Positions 32,901 through 40,597 of a DNA stretch of 43,168 bases are shown one piece after another; position 1 is the stretch's first letter, and each line of letters begins with the position of its first letter. The notes beneath the pieces are model-generated. The model did no database searches, was not told the DNA's origin, and saw only the letters and a list, made by a program, of their open reading frames with translations. The position numbers and the translations under genes are program-made. This stretch comes from JASEGV01 sp947085405 (lineage in GTDB: Bacteria > Bacteroidota > Ignavibacteria > UBA10030 > BY39), in the NCBI GenBank assembly GCA_947085405.1, contig CAMTWO010000038.1, positions 1 through 43,168 on the forward strand, in the 5' to 3' direction.

Positions 32901-33954
32901 TCAGTCAAACGCATTTACATACCGCAATGGTGCGTATGCAATTGATACTATTCTGAAATTAGGCCCTGCGTATTGGATGAAATTTGCCTCTGCTCAAACC
33001 TTCTCAATGTTAGGAGGATTTGTGTATGAACATGAATATCCAGTAACAACGGGCTGGAACATGATTGGCTCGATAATTAAGCCCACTAATGTTTCAGCAA
33101 TAATTCCGGAACCCGCCGGTATCATAACATCACCTTACTATGAATTTGGTGCGGCAGGTTATGCTAAAGCGACACAAATTCGTCCAGGGTTTGGTTACTG
33201 GATTAAGGTAAATGCCCCAGGAAAACTGAAAATCAGCGCTACTACCGTAGCCAAAGAAGAAACAGAGCTTGCCGAATTAAGCAAGTTTAACAGCATTACT
33301 ATAACTGATAAATTCAATAGCAGTCAAACTTTATACTTCGGCGAAAACACTGATGGTAATTTCCCGGTTGCATACTACACATTACCACCAAGTCCGCCGG
33401 CAGGCGTTCTCGATGTTCGATTCGCATCACAGCGATTAGTTGAGGCATATCCTGCACAGTTTGATGGAACTCTTCAGTATCCGATTAGCGTAAACGCTGA
33501 TGCTTATCCGTTAACAGTGAGCTGGAATTTAGCTAACCGGACCCGCAGTTTCTTCGTCGAAAATTCTTTCGATGGTAAAAAACAATCGACAATATCGTTG
33601 AACGGCGATAACGGAAGCACACAAATTCTACGAGCTTCTTCGATTATTTTGACGATTGACTCGAAAGGATTACCGACCGAGTTTATGTTAGGTCAAAACT
33701 ATCCGAATCCTTTCAACCCTTCGACTAAGTTCGAATTTGCAATGCCTAAAAATGCTCGCGTTGATGTAATAGTGTACGACATATTAGGCAGCAAAGTAGC
33801 TACTTTGTTCGACGGAATTAAAGATGCCGGATACCATTCAGTTGAATGGAACGGTCAAAACTCGCAAGGTCACGTTGCACCGAGCGGTGTTTACTTTATC
33901 AAAATGACTAGCGATGGCTTCTCGGCTGTCCGCAAAGCCTTGATGTTAAAGTAA
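29983..33954 (+). CDS. Secreted BNR/sialidase-like propeller protein with LPPxPP module and T9SS tail
   Basis: About 1323 residues from the ATG at 29983, chosen because AAAGGA lies 9 bases upstream and MRKIVLSVMAVLILTGMAFS is a normal signal peptide; the upstream ATG at 29965 adds six residues. Asp-box-like strands (FSSDGGETWKN, ESFDNGVTWGP, TTDNGTTWTD) indicate a sialidase/BNR-type propeller (~70-510). CARDB-like Ig regions follow (KDIAVVQVKLSNYSGI, KDLAVNSVTRITPEIYP), then two 'GWNM(V/I)xSI' units near 950-1070, an LPPxPP module (~1105-1225; TLPPSPPAGVLDVRF) and a sorting domain from YPNPFNPSTKFEFA. Catalytic sialidase residues could not be identified, so a glycan-binding or structural role is safer than an enzyme call. 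Confidence 0.82.
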   Translation: MRKIVLSVMAVLILTGMAFSQDAMQVIPKSELIDQGPVKEDAKFPSMKSDSKKSLPAYLAPPSARGVYTGITGYWDFQTNGGPLDYLEVNPVNINKIHAIMMVGTDTGATSTISSSRRTAYSFSSDGGETWKNPNILNKGPIARSGYPAMTIENLGGGVYAADIVNHAVHPGDPEGGLSTALSLQQTEGSDFGDAIYPEMQWESDRPIWPCIKIAANGNMVIVAGRPSPGGTYAMTYNILGGFTSWTPLDTLEGGARTGLAVGADGRIAAGWFYSPGGIETYTIAFKESFDNGVTWGPLDSIRTKAVDDYIYFGGFDIMYIGNTLYIATCGGKIIDGSVPYRTSKVMLYDQGTNVNRTVMDSLGFPFLKRTTKTSQSNHGFSFHQPTMGYTVKGGVTSIFVAASAHIEDMIDSKNFHYSDIVFAKTTDNGTTWTDAKNITRTSELDERYPSVSSFNPVLNDSSWMYLAFQEDRVPGRNNVIPDGDSRPVSRASLKFMRVNVDYQPMKDIAVVQVKLSNYSGIRAVGVVETVKVIIKNDGREANPTTLTVNYKAGSLPANSSDGVNQVFTPTWTGKDNKYAYLTFTQTYNPLTPGLLTIFVRNFYTGDEDPGTNDGKTSIIIVPPKDLAVNSVTRITPEIYPKTSVTPYLPSLKLKTEVLNLGGIASGAYELRWFVNNVAQTLLGRPSIPYAGKDNVELTYNPPAIGTYDIRTRAVASGDTTLENDTLAIKVRAYSSNSFSIAYDDSNDVQDSNWGTDSLRRTLTSGVRFTPTQRTKLQSADVCYSVTYQNVVVVDSVLLSIRQGLNDSTPGAVLWQKWFKNEYIVRTNGSQWVSFPIDQELWFNAGEEFWIQIFFPALHGFIAIDPVTGTKSTMLVLPYPQAVDYYPEEKQTIWNEGNRSFFSEDTGKTYFPLRENYRWVPAGPNNKIAMRNLVRAICLDTTLTDQISVRSGWNMVSIPVRREELKTTLFPTAQSNAFTYRNGAYAIDTILKLGPAYWMKFASAQTFSMLGGFVYEHEYPVTTGWNMIGSIIKPTNVSAIIPEPAGIITSPYYEFGAAGYAKATQIRPGFGYWIKVNAPGKLKISATTVAKEETELAELSKFNSITITDKFNSSQTLYFGENTDGNFPVAYYTLPPSPPAGVLDVRFASQRLVEAYPAQFDGTLQYPISVNADAYPLTVSWNLANRTRSFFVENSFDGKKQSTISLNGDNGSTQILRASSIILTIDSKGLPTEFMLGQNYPNPFNPSTKFEFAMPKNARVDVIVYDILGSKVATLFDGIKDAGYHSVEWNGQNSQGHVAPSGVYFIKMTSDGFSAVRKALMLK

Positions 33955-33971
33955 ATTATTAGTATCTTGTG

Positions 33972-33998
33972 CTGCCGGAAGGTTGCTCTTTCCGGCAG
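33972..33998. terminator. Hairpin after the propeller-protein gene
   Basis: Perfect 9-bp arms CTGCCGGAA and TTCCGGCAG with a 9-base loop, 18 bp after the stop codon. Position fits a transcription terminator or a 3' stabilising hairpin; there is no U-run, so a dispersed palindrome is an alternative. Confidence 0.5.
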
Positions 33999-34074
33999 TA
34001 CCAAATAAAAACTTTATGAAACCAATTAATTAAATAACTAACAATAATAATTACCAAAAATAAGTGAGGGTATT

Positions 34075-36327
34075 ATGAAAAAAATTATCACGTTTTCTTT
34101 GTTGAGTGTTTTGACTGTAGCTCTTTTCCTCGGTCAAGCTGTCCATGCTCAACCAACCATTCAACTGACTGTAACAGACGGAGTCAACACGACTTTACTT
34201 GACTTCGGTTTAGACGTGTCAGCAACAGCAGGTCTCGATTCATTATTATTCCCAAGAGAGACTGAACTTCCACCGATGCCTCCCGAAAGACAAGGCATTT
34301 TTGAAGCCCGATTTACTGTTCTGGGCTTGGGTTCTCTATCAGATATCAAAACAAAGCTCGTGGGCGATCAAATAAACACATGGGATGTTACAGTACAAAC
34401 CGGTGTGTTAGGCGGTCCTATTACAATATCATGGCCCGCAGGTTTATCCAGTGGTTCCGGCTTTTTAAAGATTGAGAATCATCCGGCATTTGCGGATCCT
34501 GAAATATTTCCACAGTATGTAGTTAATATGCTTACACAAACATCGCTTACTTTAGCGGCTGGTAATTCCGATGCACCTTTCAAGTTCCGAATTACACGCA
34601 CGACTAACGCCGCTGGTATTGGTGTAGATCCGGTATCAAAAAATTTCGGTACAGTTTTAATCGGTTTAACTGCTCAACAAGTTTTCACAGTTACAAATAC
34701 AGGTAATCGCAATTTAGATATCGCTGGAATTACGACCTCAAATCCTTTATTTGCAATTAGCTCAGTAGGTCCAGAAGTAGTAGTTCCGTTGGCTACTTTT
34801 GAATTAACAGTTTCATTCGCACCTGTAGTAAGTGGTTCTTACAGCGGAAATATTACTTTGGCACACAACGCTGGTAATTATTCTACTGTAATTCCTGTTG
34901 AAGCCCTTGCCGGTGCAGGTACAAAGTTCCGCACATTTACTGCAGCACAGTTAGGCGCAGTCGATCCGGTAAAATCTAAGTTTTACAAGGCATTAAGCAA
35001 AGCCAAACCTGACAAACTTGAGTTTGAACTTGAATTTGTAGTTCCTGCTCACGTTCCAGCTTATAACCAGTTGCATTTAGAATTGGGTGGTGCATCGCTT
35101 GGAAACTCATGGCAAGGACAACTAATTCCAGCACAGGTAGTTAAGAGAAACGGAATTGTCCAAGTTCTTGGAACCGATTATAATCTTACAGGTGCTCACG
35201 ATGCAAGTAACAAAAAATTTGATTATATATGGGCAAGCTTAACTGCTGGTGATGTAATTAACATTCATGGATTTGTTAAGTCAGCCAAACCGATAAAAGC
35301 AAAATACTGGTGGTTACCTGTTGACGTTATAGCGAAAGAGAAAATTGTAAAGATTGCACTTGTCGGAACCGAACCAGTATGGAAACTCAACATGCCACGC
35401 TTACCAATGCCGAATCTTGGAAATGTCGCTTTTAATATTTTCCCGGCTGTAAAAACAGGCGGTTCAGGAATTCTTCTTGGTGTATCAACTGGTGATCCTA
35501 AACTGACTGGATGGTTAAAATTGTACGATGCCGGTAGTATGCAAAAAACACTTCGCGGCAAAACAGCACTTCAAGCTGGAACCCCAAGATGGTTTGATTT
35601 CTATGCAGGCGGTATAAAACCAATTCGTAAAGAAAATAAATCGTTGCCACCAGAAAAACACGATAACGTTTTGATGGCAAACTTGATTGCATTTAAATTT
35701 AACATCCTTGCGAGCGCTCAAGGAAATACGCCAAACGGTTTGGGTGAATTGCTATATCATAATCCAGGTAATTTCTTCCACGGAATGGTTCTAAGCGAAA
35801 TTAGTACTATTGCAGACCCAAGGATGACAACATTTGATGCAGCATTTGATTATGCTAATCTTAATACTGTACTTGCATCTATTAACGGTGCATTCAGCGG
35901 AGATATTGATACTACCGTTGGTGGATTTAGCGGTTTAAAGTTAGAATTAAAAGGTGTAAAACCGTTAGCTGAAGTATCCTTCCTGAGACCCGGAACACTT
36001 GCAGCTACCATCATCCCGGCACCAACAGTGGTTGAGATACCGGAAACATTTGTGATGAACCAGAATTATCCAAACCCGTTCAACCCGACAACAACAATTG
36101 AGTTCAGCTTACCGGAAGATGCAATTGTTACGTTGAAGGTTTACAATATGTTGGGTCAGGAAGTAGCAACTTTGATTAATCGAGAAGAGTTAAGCTACGG
36201 ACCTGAATACATATCGTTCGACGCCAGTAGCTTATCGTCGGGCGTTTACATATATCGCTTGACTGCCGAAGGTCTCGAAACCGGCGCAAAAACAGCGATT
36301 ATGAAGAAGATGTTACTCATGAAATAG
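34075..36327 (+). CDS. Secreted protein: LPPxPP module, ASH-like domain, large shared module, T9SS tail
   Basis: 750 residues. Signal peptide to about VHA-Q. An LPPxPP module (~28-175; LLDFGLDVSATAGLDSLLFP, ELPPMPPERQGIFEARF) is followed by an ASPM/SPD2/Hydin-type Ig domain (~185-280; VDPVSKNFGTVLIGLTAQ, VFTVTNTGNRNLDI, VSFAPVVSGSYSGNITL). Residues ~283-640 repeat the module found at 1196-1552 of the protein at 20755, nearly identical in FVKSAKPIKAKYWWLPVD and NMPRLPMP. The sorting domain begins YPNPFNPTTTIEFS and ends MKKMLLMK. Strong DNA-level similarity in the shared part suggests fairly recent duplication or gene conversion. Probably T9SS-exported; function unknown. Confidence 0.85.
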   Translation: MKKIITFSLLSVLTVALFLGQAVHAQPTIQLTVTDGVNTTLLDFGLDVSATAGLDSLLFPRETELPPMPPERQGIFEARFTVLGLGSLSDIKTKLVGDQINTWDVTVQTGVLGGPITISWPAGLSSGSGFLKIENHPAFADPEIFPQYVVNMLTQTSLTLAAGNSDAPFKFRITRTTNAAGIGVDPVSKNFGTVLIGLTAQQVFTVTNTGNRNLDIAGITTSNPLFAISSVGPEVVVPLATFELTVSFAPVVSGSYSGNITLAHNAGNYSTVIPVEALAGAGTKFRTFTAAQLGAVDPVKSKFYKALSKAKPDKLEFELEFVVPAHVPAYNQLHLELGGASLGNSWQGQLIPAQVVKRNGIVQVLGTDYNLTGAHDASNKKFDYIWASLTAGDVINIHGFVKSAKPIKAKYWWLPVDVIAKEKIVKIALVGTEPVWKLNMPRLPMPNLGNVAFNIFPAVKTGGSGILLGVSTGDPKLTGWLKLYDAGSMQKTLRGKTALQAGTPRWFDFYAGGIKPIRKENKSLPPEKHDNVLMANLIAFKFNILASAQGNTPNGLGELLYHNPGNFFHGMVLSEISTIADPRMTTFDAAFDYANLNTVLASINGAFSGDIDTTVGGFSGLKLELKGVKPLAEVSFLRPGTLAATIIPAPTVVEIPETFVMNQNYPNPFNPTTTIEFSLPEDAIVTLKVYNMLGQEVATLINREELSYGPEYISFDASSLSSGVYIYRLTAEGLETGAKTAIMKKMLLMK

Positions 36328-36335
36328 GTTGTTAC

Positions 36336-36364
36336 GTGCGACTCACTTTTTAAGTGAGTCGCAC
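36336..36364. terminator. Strong hairpin between surface-protein cluster and chaperone-usher-like operon
   Basis: Arms GTGCGACTCACTT and AAGTGAGTCGCAC (13 bp, perfect) with a TTT loop, 8 bp after the stop codon. A-rich sequence rather than U-rich follows on the plus strand. It probably ends the upstream transcript and separates it from the next promoter. Confidence 0.6.
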
Positions 36365-36396
36365 ATTACAAAAAAAATTATTTTTAAAAAATTGAA

Positions 36397-36432
36397 AAAA
36401 CACTTGACATTTAATAAAAAAATTACAATATT
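36397..36432 (+). promoter_or_regulatory. Candidate promoter of the chaperone-usher-like operon
   Basis: TTGACA (36404-36409), 17 bases, AATATT (36427-36432), about 90 bases before the subunit-like gene. The upstream edge AAAACAC is shared with candidate P2 at 20379, so the two gene sets may share a sigma factor or regulator. Confidence 0.4.
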
Positions 36433-36522
36433 CAAATTACAAACTAACAGATTCACAATTAATTAATTAACACTTAACCCACAATTAACACAATTAACAA
36501 AAACAATTAAAGGAGTTACAAA

Positions 36523-37044
36523 ATGAAACACTTATTATTTTCATTATTATTAGTGGTATTAGCCGTTGGTATGGTTAATGCACAAATGGTTTCCGGTATT
36601 TCAACCTTTACCGTTACTGGACTTGCAACAGAATTAGTCCTTACTCCCTATGAGGATGTCGCAATCATAGGAGTAGTAGCTAATACTTACTATAACGTTT
36701 ATATTGTTGAAGGAGTTTCATCAATTCAACCGATTGTAAGCGGGTCAGAAGAAGCCGGTGATATTGGATTTGACCTTGCCTGTGATCCTTATGCTGATGT
36801 AGCATTTCAATTTATTTTACCAACAAAATTATTAGGCGCAACCACAGTTATGCCGATTAATTTTACAGGTGTAGTAAGAACGGGTGAATTACCAGTATTG
36901 TATAATCCAAATGTTCCGCTAGTAATCAATGGTGGTTTAGAAGGCGCAGCGCAATTATTATTTACTTATAATTTTACAGTTCCTAAGGTTATCGAACTAG
37001 AAGGTTGGGCTGGATCAATTGTAGCAATAGCAAGTTATCAATAA
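36523..37044 (+). CDS. Small secreted protein, candidate fibre subunit (DUF4402/spore-coat-U-like)
   Basis: 173 residues. A clear signal peptide (MKHLLFSLLLVVLAVGMVNA, then Q) and a mature domain of ~150 mostly beta residues. A stretch DPYADVAFQFILPTKLLGAT followed by VMPINFTG, and the C-terminal strand WAGSIVAIASYQ, recall DUF4402 or spore-coat-U-type fimbrial subunits (A.V.F.LPT.L … G.Y.G.V.V…Y), but the match is loose. It lacks a T9SS sorting domain, unlike all five cargo genes before it. The next two genes encode a PapD-like chaperone and a usher-like barrel, the usual partners of such subunits. AAAGGAG precedes the ATG. Its own strong signals suggest high expression. Confidence 0.6.
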   Translation: MKHLLFSLLLVVLAVGMVNAQMVSGISTFTVTGLATELVLTPYEDVAIIGVVANTYYNVYIVEGVSSIQPIVSGSEEAGDIGFDLACDPYADVAFQFILPTKLLGATTVMPINFTGVVRTGELPVLYNPNVPLVINGGLEGAAQLLFTYNFTVPKVIELEGWAGSIVAIASYQ

Positions 37045-37075
37045 CCTAAACTAGATAGTTGTCTAATTTATTTTG

Positions 37076-37108
37076 TGGGGATGTTTTTAGTATATAAAAA
37101 TGTCCCCA
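37076..37108. promoter_or_regulatory. Intercistronic hairpin between subunit-like and chaperone genes
   Basis: TGGGGATGTTTTTA and TAAAAATGTCCCCA pair over 14 positions, two of them G·T/T·G, around a 5-base loop. It lies 31 bp after the subunit-like stop and 40 bp before the chaperone start. Such hairpins in fimbrial operons lower downstream expression or protect the upstream message; here that role is inferred. Confidence 0.5.
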
Positions 37109-37148
37109 TAAATTTATATAGTCGTTAGTAATTTATTAACTGTGCAAG

Positions 37149-37973
37149 ATGAAAACAAATCAAATTGTTGCAATAATTGTAATATCATTAATTTATTCAA
37201 TTCATTCGATATCCGGCTTAATTGTCAGGCCTACTTTATTATTTTTAAACTCACCTGAGAAATCTACTTCTGTTACAGTTAAAAATACATCCGAAAATTT
37301 AATTGAAGTATCAATCGAATTTAAATATGGATATTTTATGAGTGATGAGAATGGTATCCTTCGATTGATGACCGAAGATTCTTTAGATAATTTTAACAGA
37401 TCGTTGTTAAGTTATGTTAGAGTATTCCCTCAGTCATTTACTTTGGGTCCTGAAGAAGTTAGAACAATCAGAATATATGTCGATTTTCCAAAAAATTCAG
37501 TAACAGGCGAATACTGGGCAAGAATGTATGTTACTCCTAAAATTTTACAAAAATTACAGGTTAAAAAATCGCAACCGACAATAGAAGTAGTTACAGTAAT
37601 TGATGTTCCTGTAAATTATCGTTTGGGTAATGTGAGTACAGGGATAATACTAGAAAACATTTTTGATATTAAAGAAAATGATGGTAAAATATCATTTAAT
37701 ACATTATTAAGAAGAACCGGAAATGGTGCTTTTTGGGGGAGCTTAAATATCAGGTTGTTAGATAAATCAGGCAAAATTAAAGGAAATTTTGTTAAAAATA
37801 TATCTGTCTATAAAGTTTTACAAATTCCTATTGAAATAAATGTAGAAGATAAATCAGCAAAGATCGAAAAAATTCAAATTATTGCTGAGTCGAAGCGGAG
37901 CGATATCGATAAGAAAAAATTAATTCAGACAAAAAAAGAAGAATGGATTATTCCGTATAAACCGAAAGATTAA
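37149..37973 (+). CDS. PapD-like periplasmic fimbrial chaperone
   Basis: 274 residues with a signal peptide (IVAIIVISLIYSIHSISG). The N-terminal Ig domain starts LIVRPTLLFLNSPEKSTSVT and continues with VKNTSENLIEVSIEFKYGYF, then RVFPQSFTLGPEEVRTIRIY and GEYWARMYVTPKI, the order of strands A, B, F and G of pilus chaperones (the 'P.. f.L.p…vr' and 'eyra.l.v.p' blocks). The second domain (~150-260) is divergent. It is longer than typical FimC/PapD proteins (~220-240). I cannot place the two conserved basic anchor residues with confidence. It is 104 bp after the subunit-like gene and 2 bp before the usher-like gene, supporting a joint function. Confidence 0.7.
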   Translation: MKTNQIVAIIVISLIYSIHSISGLIVRPTLLFLNSPEKSTSVTVKNTSENLIEVSIEFKYGYFMSDENGILRLMTEDSLDNFNRSLLSYVRVFPQSFTLGPEEVRTIRIYVDFPKNSVTGEYWARMYVTPKILQKLQVKKSQPTIEVVTVIDVPVNYRLGNVSTGIILENIFDIKENDGKISFNTLLRRTGNGAFWGSLNIRLLDKSGKIKGNFVKNISVYKVLQIPIEINVEDKSAKIEKIQIIAESKRSDIDKKKLIQTKKEEWIIPYKPKD

Positions 37974-37975
37974 AT

Positions 37976-40585
37976 ATGACGGGGAGTCGATTAAAATATT
38001 ATTTCTTAATAATTATTTTATTTTCAAATGTATTTTGTTGGGCGGCAAATGAAAAAATAAACGCTTCAACAATCGAGGAAATCCCTGCGTTATTAAAAAT
38101 TAAAAATGTCGGCTCGTTAGATTTGTTACTTCTCAGACAGAACGGAAAAATATACTATCCGATTGAACAATTGTTAAATTTTTTAAGTATAAAAATAGAA
38201 ATTGACGAAACAGGAAAAATAATTACTGGTTTCTTTCCAAATAAAGAATATAAATATAGTATTGATATTTCGGAAAATATGCTTGGCGTGTATAATTCAA
38301 TAAAGTACGCATTACAGCCAGAATTTGTTATTATTAAAAATGACCAGATATATATTAGCGGCGAGGTGTATAAAGAAATTTTTGGAATTGATTTACAATT
38401 TGATTTACGCAAATTAAATGTGGAATTGAAAAGTATATACCCTATACCTGTTATCACAATAAATAATAATAAAAAAAAACGGGAAAAAATTTTGAGTTCA
38501 AGAGAAATTCAACTTGAACCATACACTGAAGAATATAGATATAAATTTTTTAACGGAAGCACATTAGATTGGCGGATAAGTTCTAATTTCAATGAGGGAA
38601 AGTTCTCTAAGTATAGGTATTCACTTGGCTCTGGAAATAGAATATTCGGGAGCGATTTGCAATGGACAATGAATGGTGTAATTTATCAACCAATCAAAGA
38701 TAAAGATATTAATGGATTTCTCAGAGTTCCATTTTTTGAAAATAATTATTTGGGTCAGGTGGTACTCGGCGATTTAACCGGTTTCAGTCGAAGTTCATTT
38801 GGACGTGTGCGAGGGATTGAGATTACAAACCGCTCTGCCCGAAGGAGATTAATACAGGGGAGTGATGAAGTTAAAATTAATGTTCACGATTCAAGGGAAC
38901 TTGAAATGTACCAAGCTGGGGAGTTAACTGATTACCAACCTGCTCCAATTGATAACCAATATAATGTTAATATTCAATTACCTTACGGGATATCTGATTA
39001 CGAATTCAGAGAGTATGACCAATGGGGTGGAATGGAAAGATATTTATACCGTTATAATGTTCCACATAGTTTGTTGCCGAACGGTGAGTTTCAGTATAGC
39101 GTTAAAGCAGGATATTTGAGGAGGCGTACGAAAGAACAGTTTTGGGATGTACTTTTTGAGTATGGTGCAACAAATTTAATTACAATGGGTACCGAATTAA
39201 AGTATCTAAACAGTAATTCTAAAACAAAATTTTATCCCGCTGGTTTAGCGACTGTGAGGTTAACAAGAGGGTTAACGGGTGAGTTTTCATTTTCCCCTTT
39301 TTTAAATTCGGTTTCAAAAATTAATTGGGTCTTTCCTTCTGATGCTTTATTAATGTTATCACACGAATTTATAAATAAAAATTCACCATTAAACCCCAAC
39401 AAGCTAACAAATCAAGCGTCGTTTAATTTGAGACTTCCACTTATAGTTTCTCGAGGTATCAATCCTTACGGATTCTATTTTGACCAAAATGGAATTTATT
39501 CTAGATCTGATATTATCAAATTGTTTACATACATCAGCCAGTTCACTGCTTATGCGGGCGGATTCCAATATTCTATGATTTCAATATACAATAAAAGTAT
39601 TAATAAATTACCTTCTTATTTTCAAACTTCAAATTGGTCAACAAATGCTAACCTTTCTATGCGGTTACCGGTTGATGTCGTTTTCCAAGTATCCTCTAAT
39701 TACAATCATAATTTGAATAAGGTCGGTTCGATTGGTTTTAGCATAGCTAAAGGATTGCCTAACTTCAATTTTACAGCGTCTTACGAAAGAGTACTCCAAC
39801 CTAATATTACAATAGCTAATTTAAATATCTCATATTTTTTACCATTGGTACGCTCATCCGGCAATATTAGCAGAGTGAGAGGCAAAACGAGTTATAATTT
39901 ATATCTACAAGGAAGTGTATTTATTTCAGATAATTTTAAAAACTATCATTTTGATTATAGGCAAAAACTTGGCAGAGGTGTTATAAATTTTAAGCCGTTT
40001 TATGATTCTAATAATAACGGTATTAAGGAAAATGAAGAAAATTATATCACGAATGTGAAAATAAATCAGGCATCACAATTTCGTGGCGGTTCAAGCAAAA
40101 AAACAAAAGAAGGATTAATTATAAATTCTCCTCAACCGTATCAATACTATACAGTTGTTATACCGCCACAATCATTAGAGAATCCGAATTGGGTAGCCAA
40201 ATATCAATCTGTTTCAACTATCGCAGAGCCGAATGCGTATAAAATTATTGATATACCTTTTGTGAACGGTGGTATTGTAAGCGGTATGGTAAATTTAGTA
40301 GTGGGTGAATTAAAAGAGCCGGTTTCCGGAATAACTGTAGTAGTCAATAGGGTGGTCGATAAACCAGAAGATGTAGCATATTCGAATAAAACTTTCACTA
40401 TGTCATCAGGCGAATATGTTTTTGAGAATATTCCACCCGGTAAATATCGTGTAACACTTCTAGAATCAGAATTAGCAGGAGCGGGTTATGTTAGCATAAT
40501 TAACGAGCATCTCGTAGAAGTGTATTCTCAACCCGAAGGCCATATTATAGAAAATATTGATTTTGGTTTGGTAAAAATCGAATAA
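37976..40585 (+). CDS. Divergent usher-like outer-membrane protein with C-terminal Cna-B/carboxypeptidase-regulatory-like domains
   Basis: 869 residues, hydrophobic signal peptide (YYFLIIILFSNVFCWAA). An N-terminal globular part (~25-175) has two IYYPIEQLLNFL / QIYISGEVYKEIFGIDLQFD units, reminiscent of copper-amine-oxidase-N-type folds. The middle (~175-660) is a beta-barrel-like region in which VRGIEITNRSARRR, EVKINVHDSRELEMYQ, YNVNIQLPYGISDYEFREYD, LPNGEFQYSVKAGYLRRR and FWDVLFEYGATNLITMGTEL follow the order of the plug-flanking part of fimbrial ushers. A SdrD/Cna-like loop FYDSNNNGIKENEENYI (~680) and a C-terminal regulatory-like domain (VSGMVNLV … GEYVFENIPPGKYRVTL) end it. It is co-transcribed with the chaperone. 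Usher identity is an inference from order and context. Confidence 0.6.
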   Translation: MTGSRLKYYFLIIILFSNVFCWAANEKINASTIEEIPALLKIKNVGSLDLLLLRQNGKIYYPIEQLLNFLSIKIEIDETGKIITGFFPNKEYKYSIDISENMLGVYNSIKYALQPEFVIIKNDQIYISGEVYKEIFGIDLQFDLRKLNVELKSIYPIPVITINNNKKKREKILSSREIQLEPYTEEYRYKFFNGSTLDWRISSNFNEGKFSKYRYSLGSGNRIFGSDLQWTMNGVIYQPIKDKDINGFLRVPFFENNYLGQVVLGDLTGFSRSSFGRVRGIEITNRSARRRLIQGSDEVKINVHDSRELEMYQAGELTDYQPAPIDNQYNVNIQLPYGISDYEFREYDQWGGMERYLYRYNVPHSLLPNGEFQYSVKAGYLRRRTKEQFWDVLFEYGATNLITMGTELKYLNSNSKTKFYPAGLATVRLTRGLTGEFSFSPFLNSVSKINWVFPSDALLMLSHEFINKNSPLNPNKLTNQASFNLRLPLIVSRGINPYGFYFDQNGIYSRSDIIKLFTYISQFTAYAGGFQYSMISIYNKSINKLPSYFQTSNWSTNANLSMRLPVDVVFQVSSNYNHNLNKVGSIGFSIAKGLPNFNFTASYERVLQPNITIANLNISYFLPLVRSSGNISRVRGKTSYNLYLQGSVFISDNFKNYHFDYRQKLGRGVINFKPFYDSNNNGIKENEENYITNVKINQASQFRGGSSKKTKEGLIINSPQPYQYYTVVIPPQSLENPNWVAKYQSVSTIAEPNAYKIIDIPFVNGGIVSGMVNLVVGELKEPVSGITVVVNRVVDKPEDVAYSNKTFTMSSGEYVFENIPPGKYRVTLLESELAGAGYVSIINEHLVEVYSQPEGHIIENIDFGLVKIE

Positions 40586-40597
40586 AATGAGGTATAT

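Noticed and set aside
29983..33954. Calling the propeller protein a sialidase enzyme
   Set aside because: Asp-box-like strands are present but the catalytic arginine triad and Tyr/Glu could not be identified.
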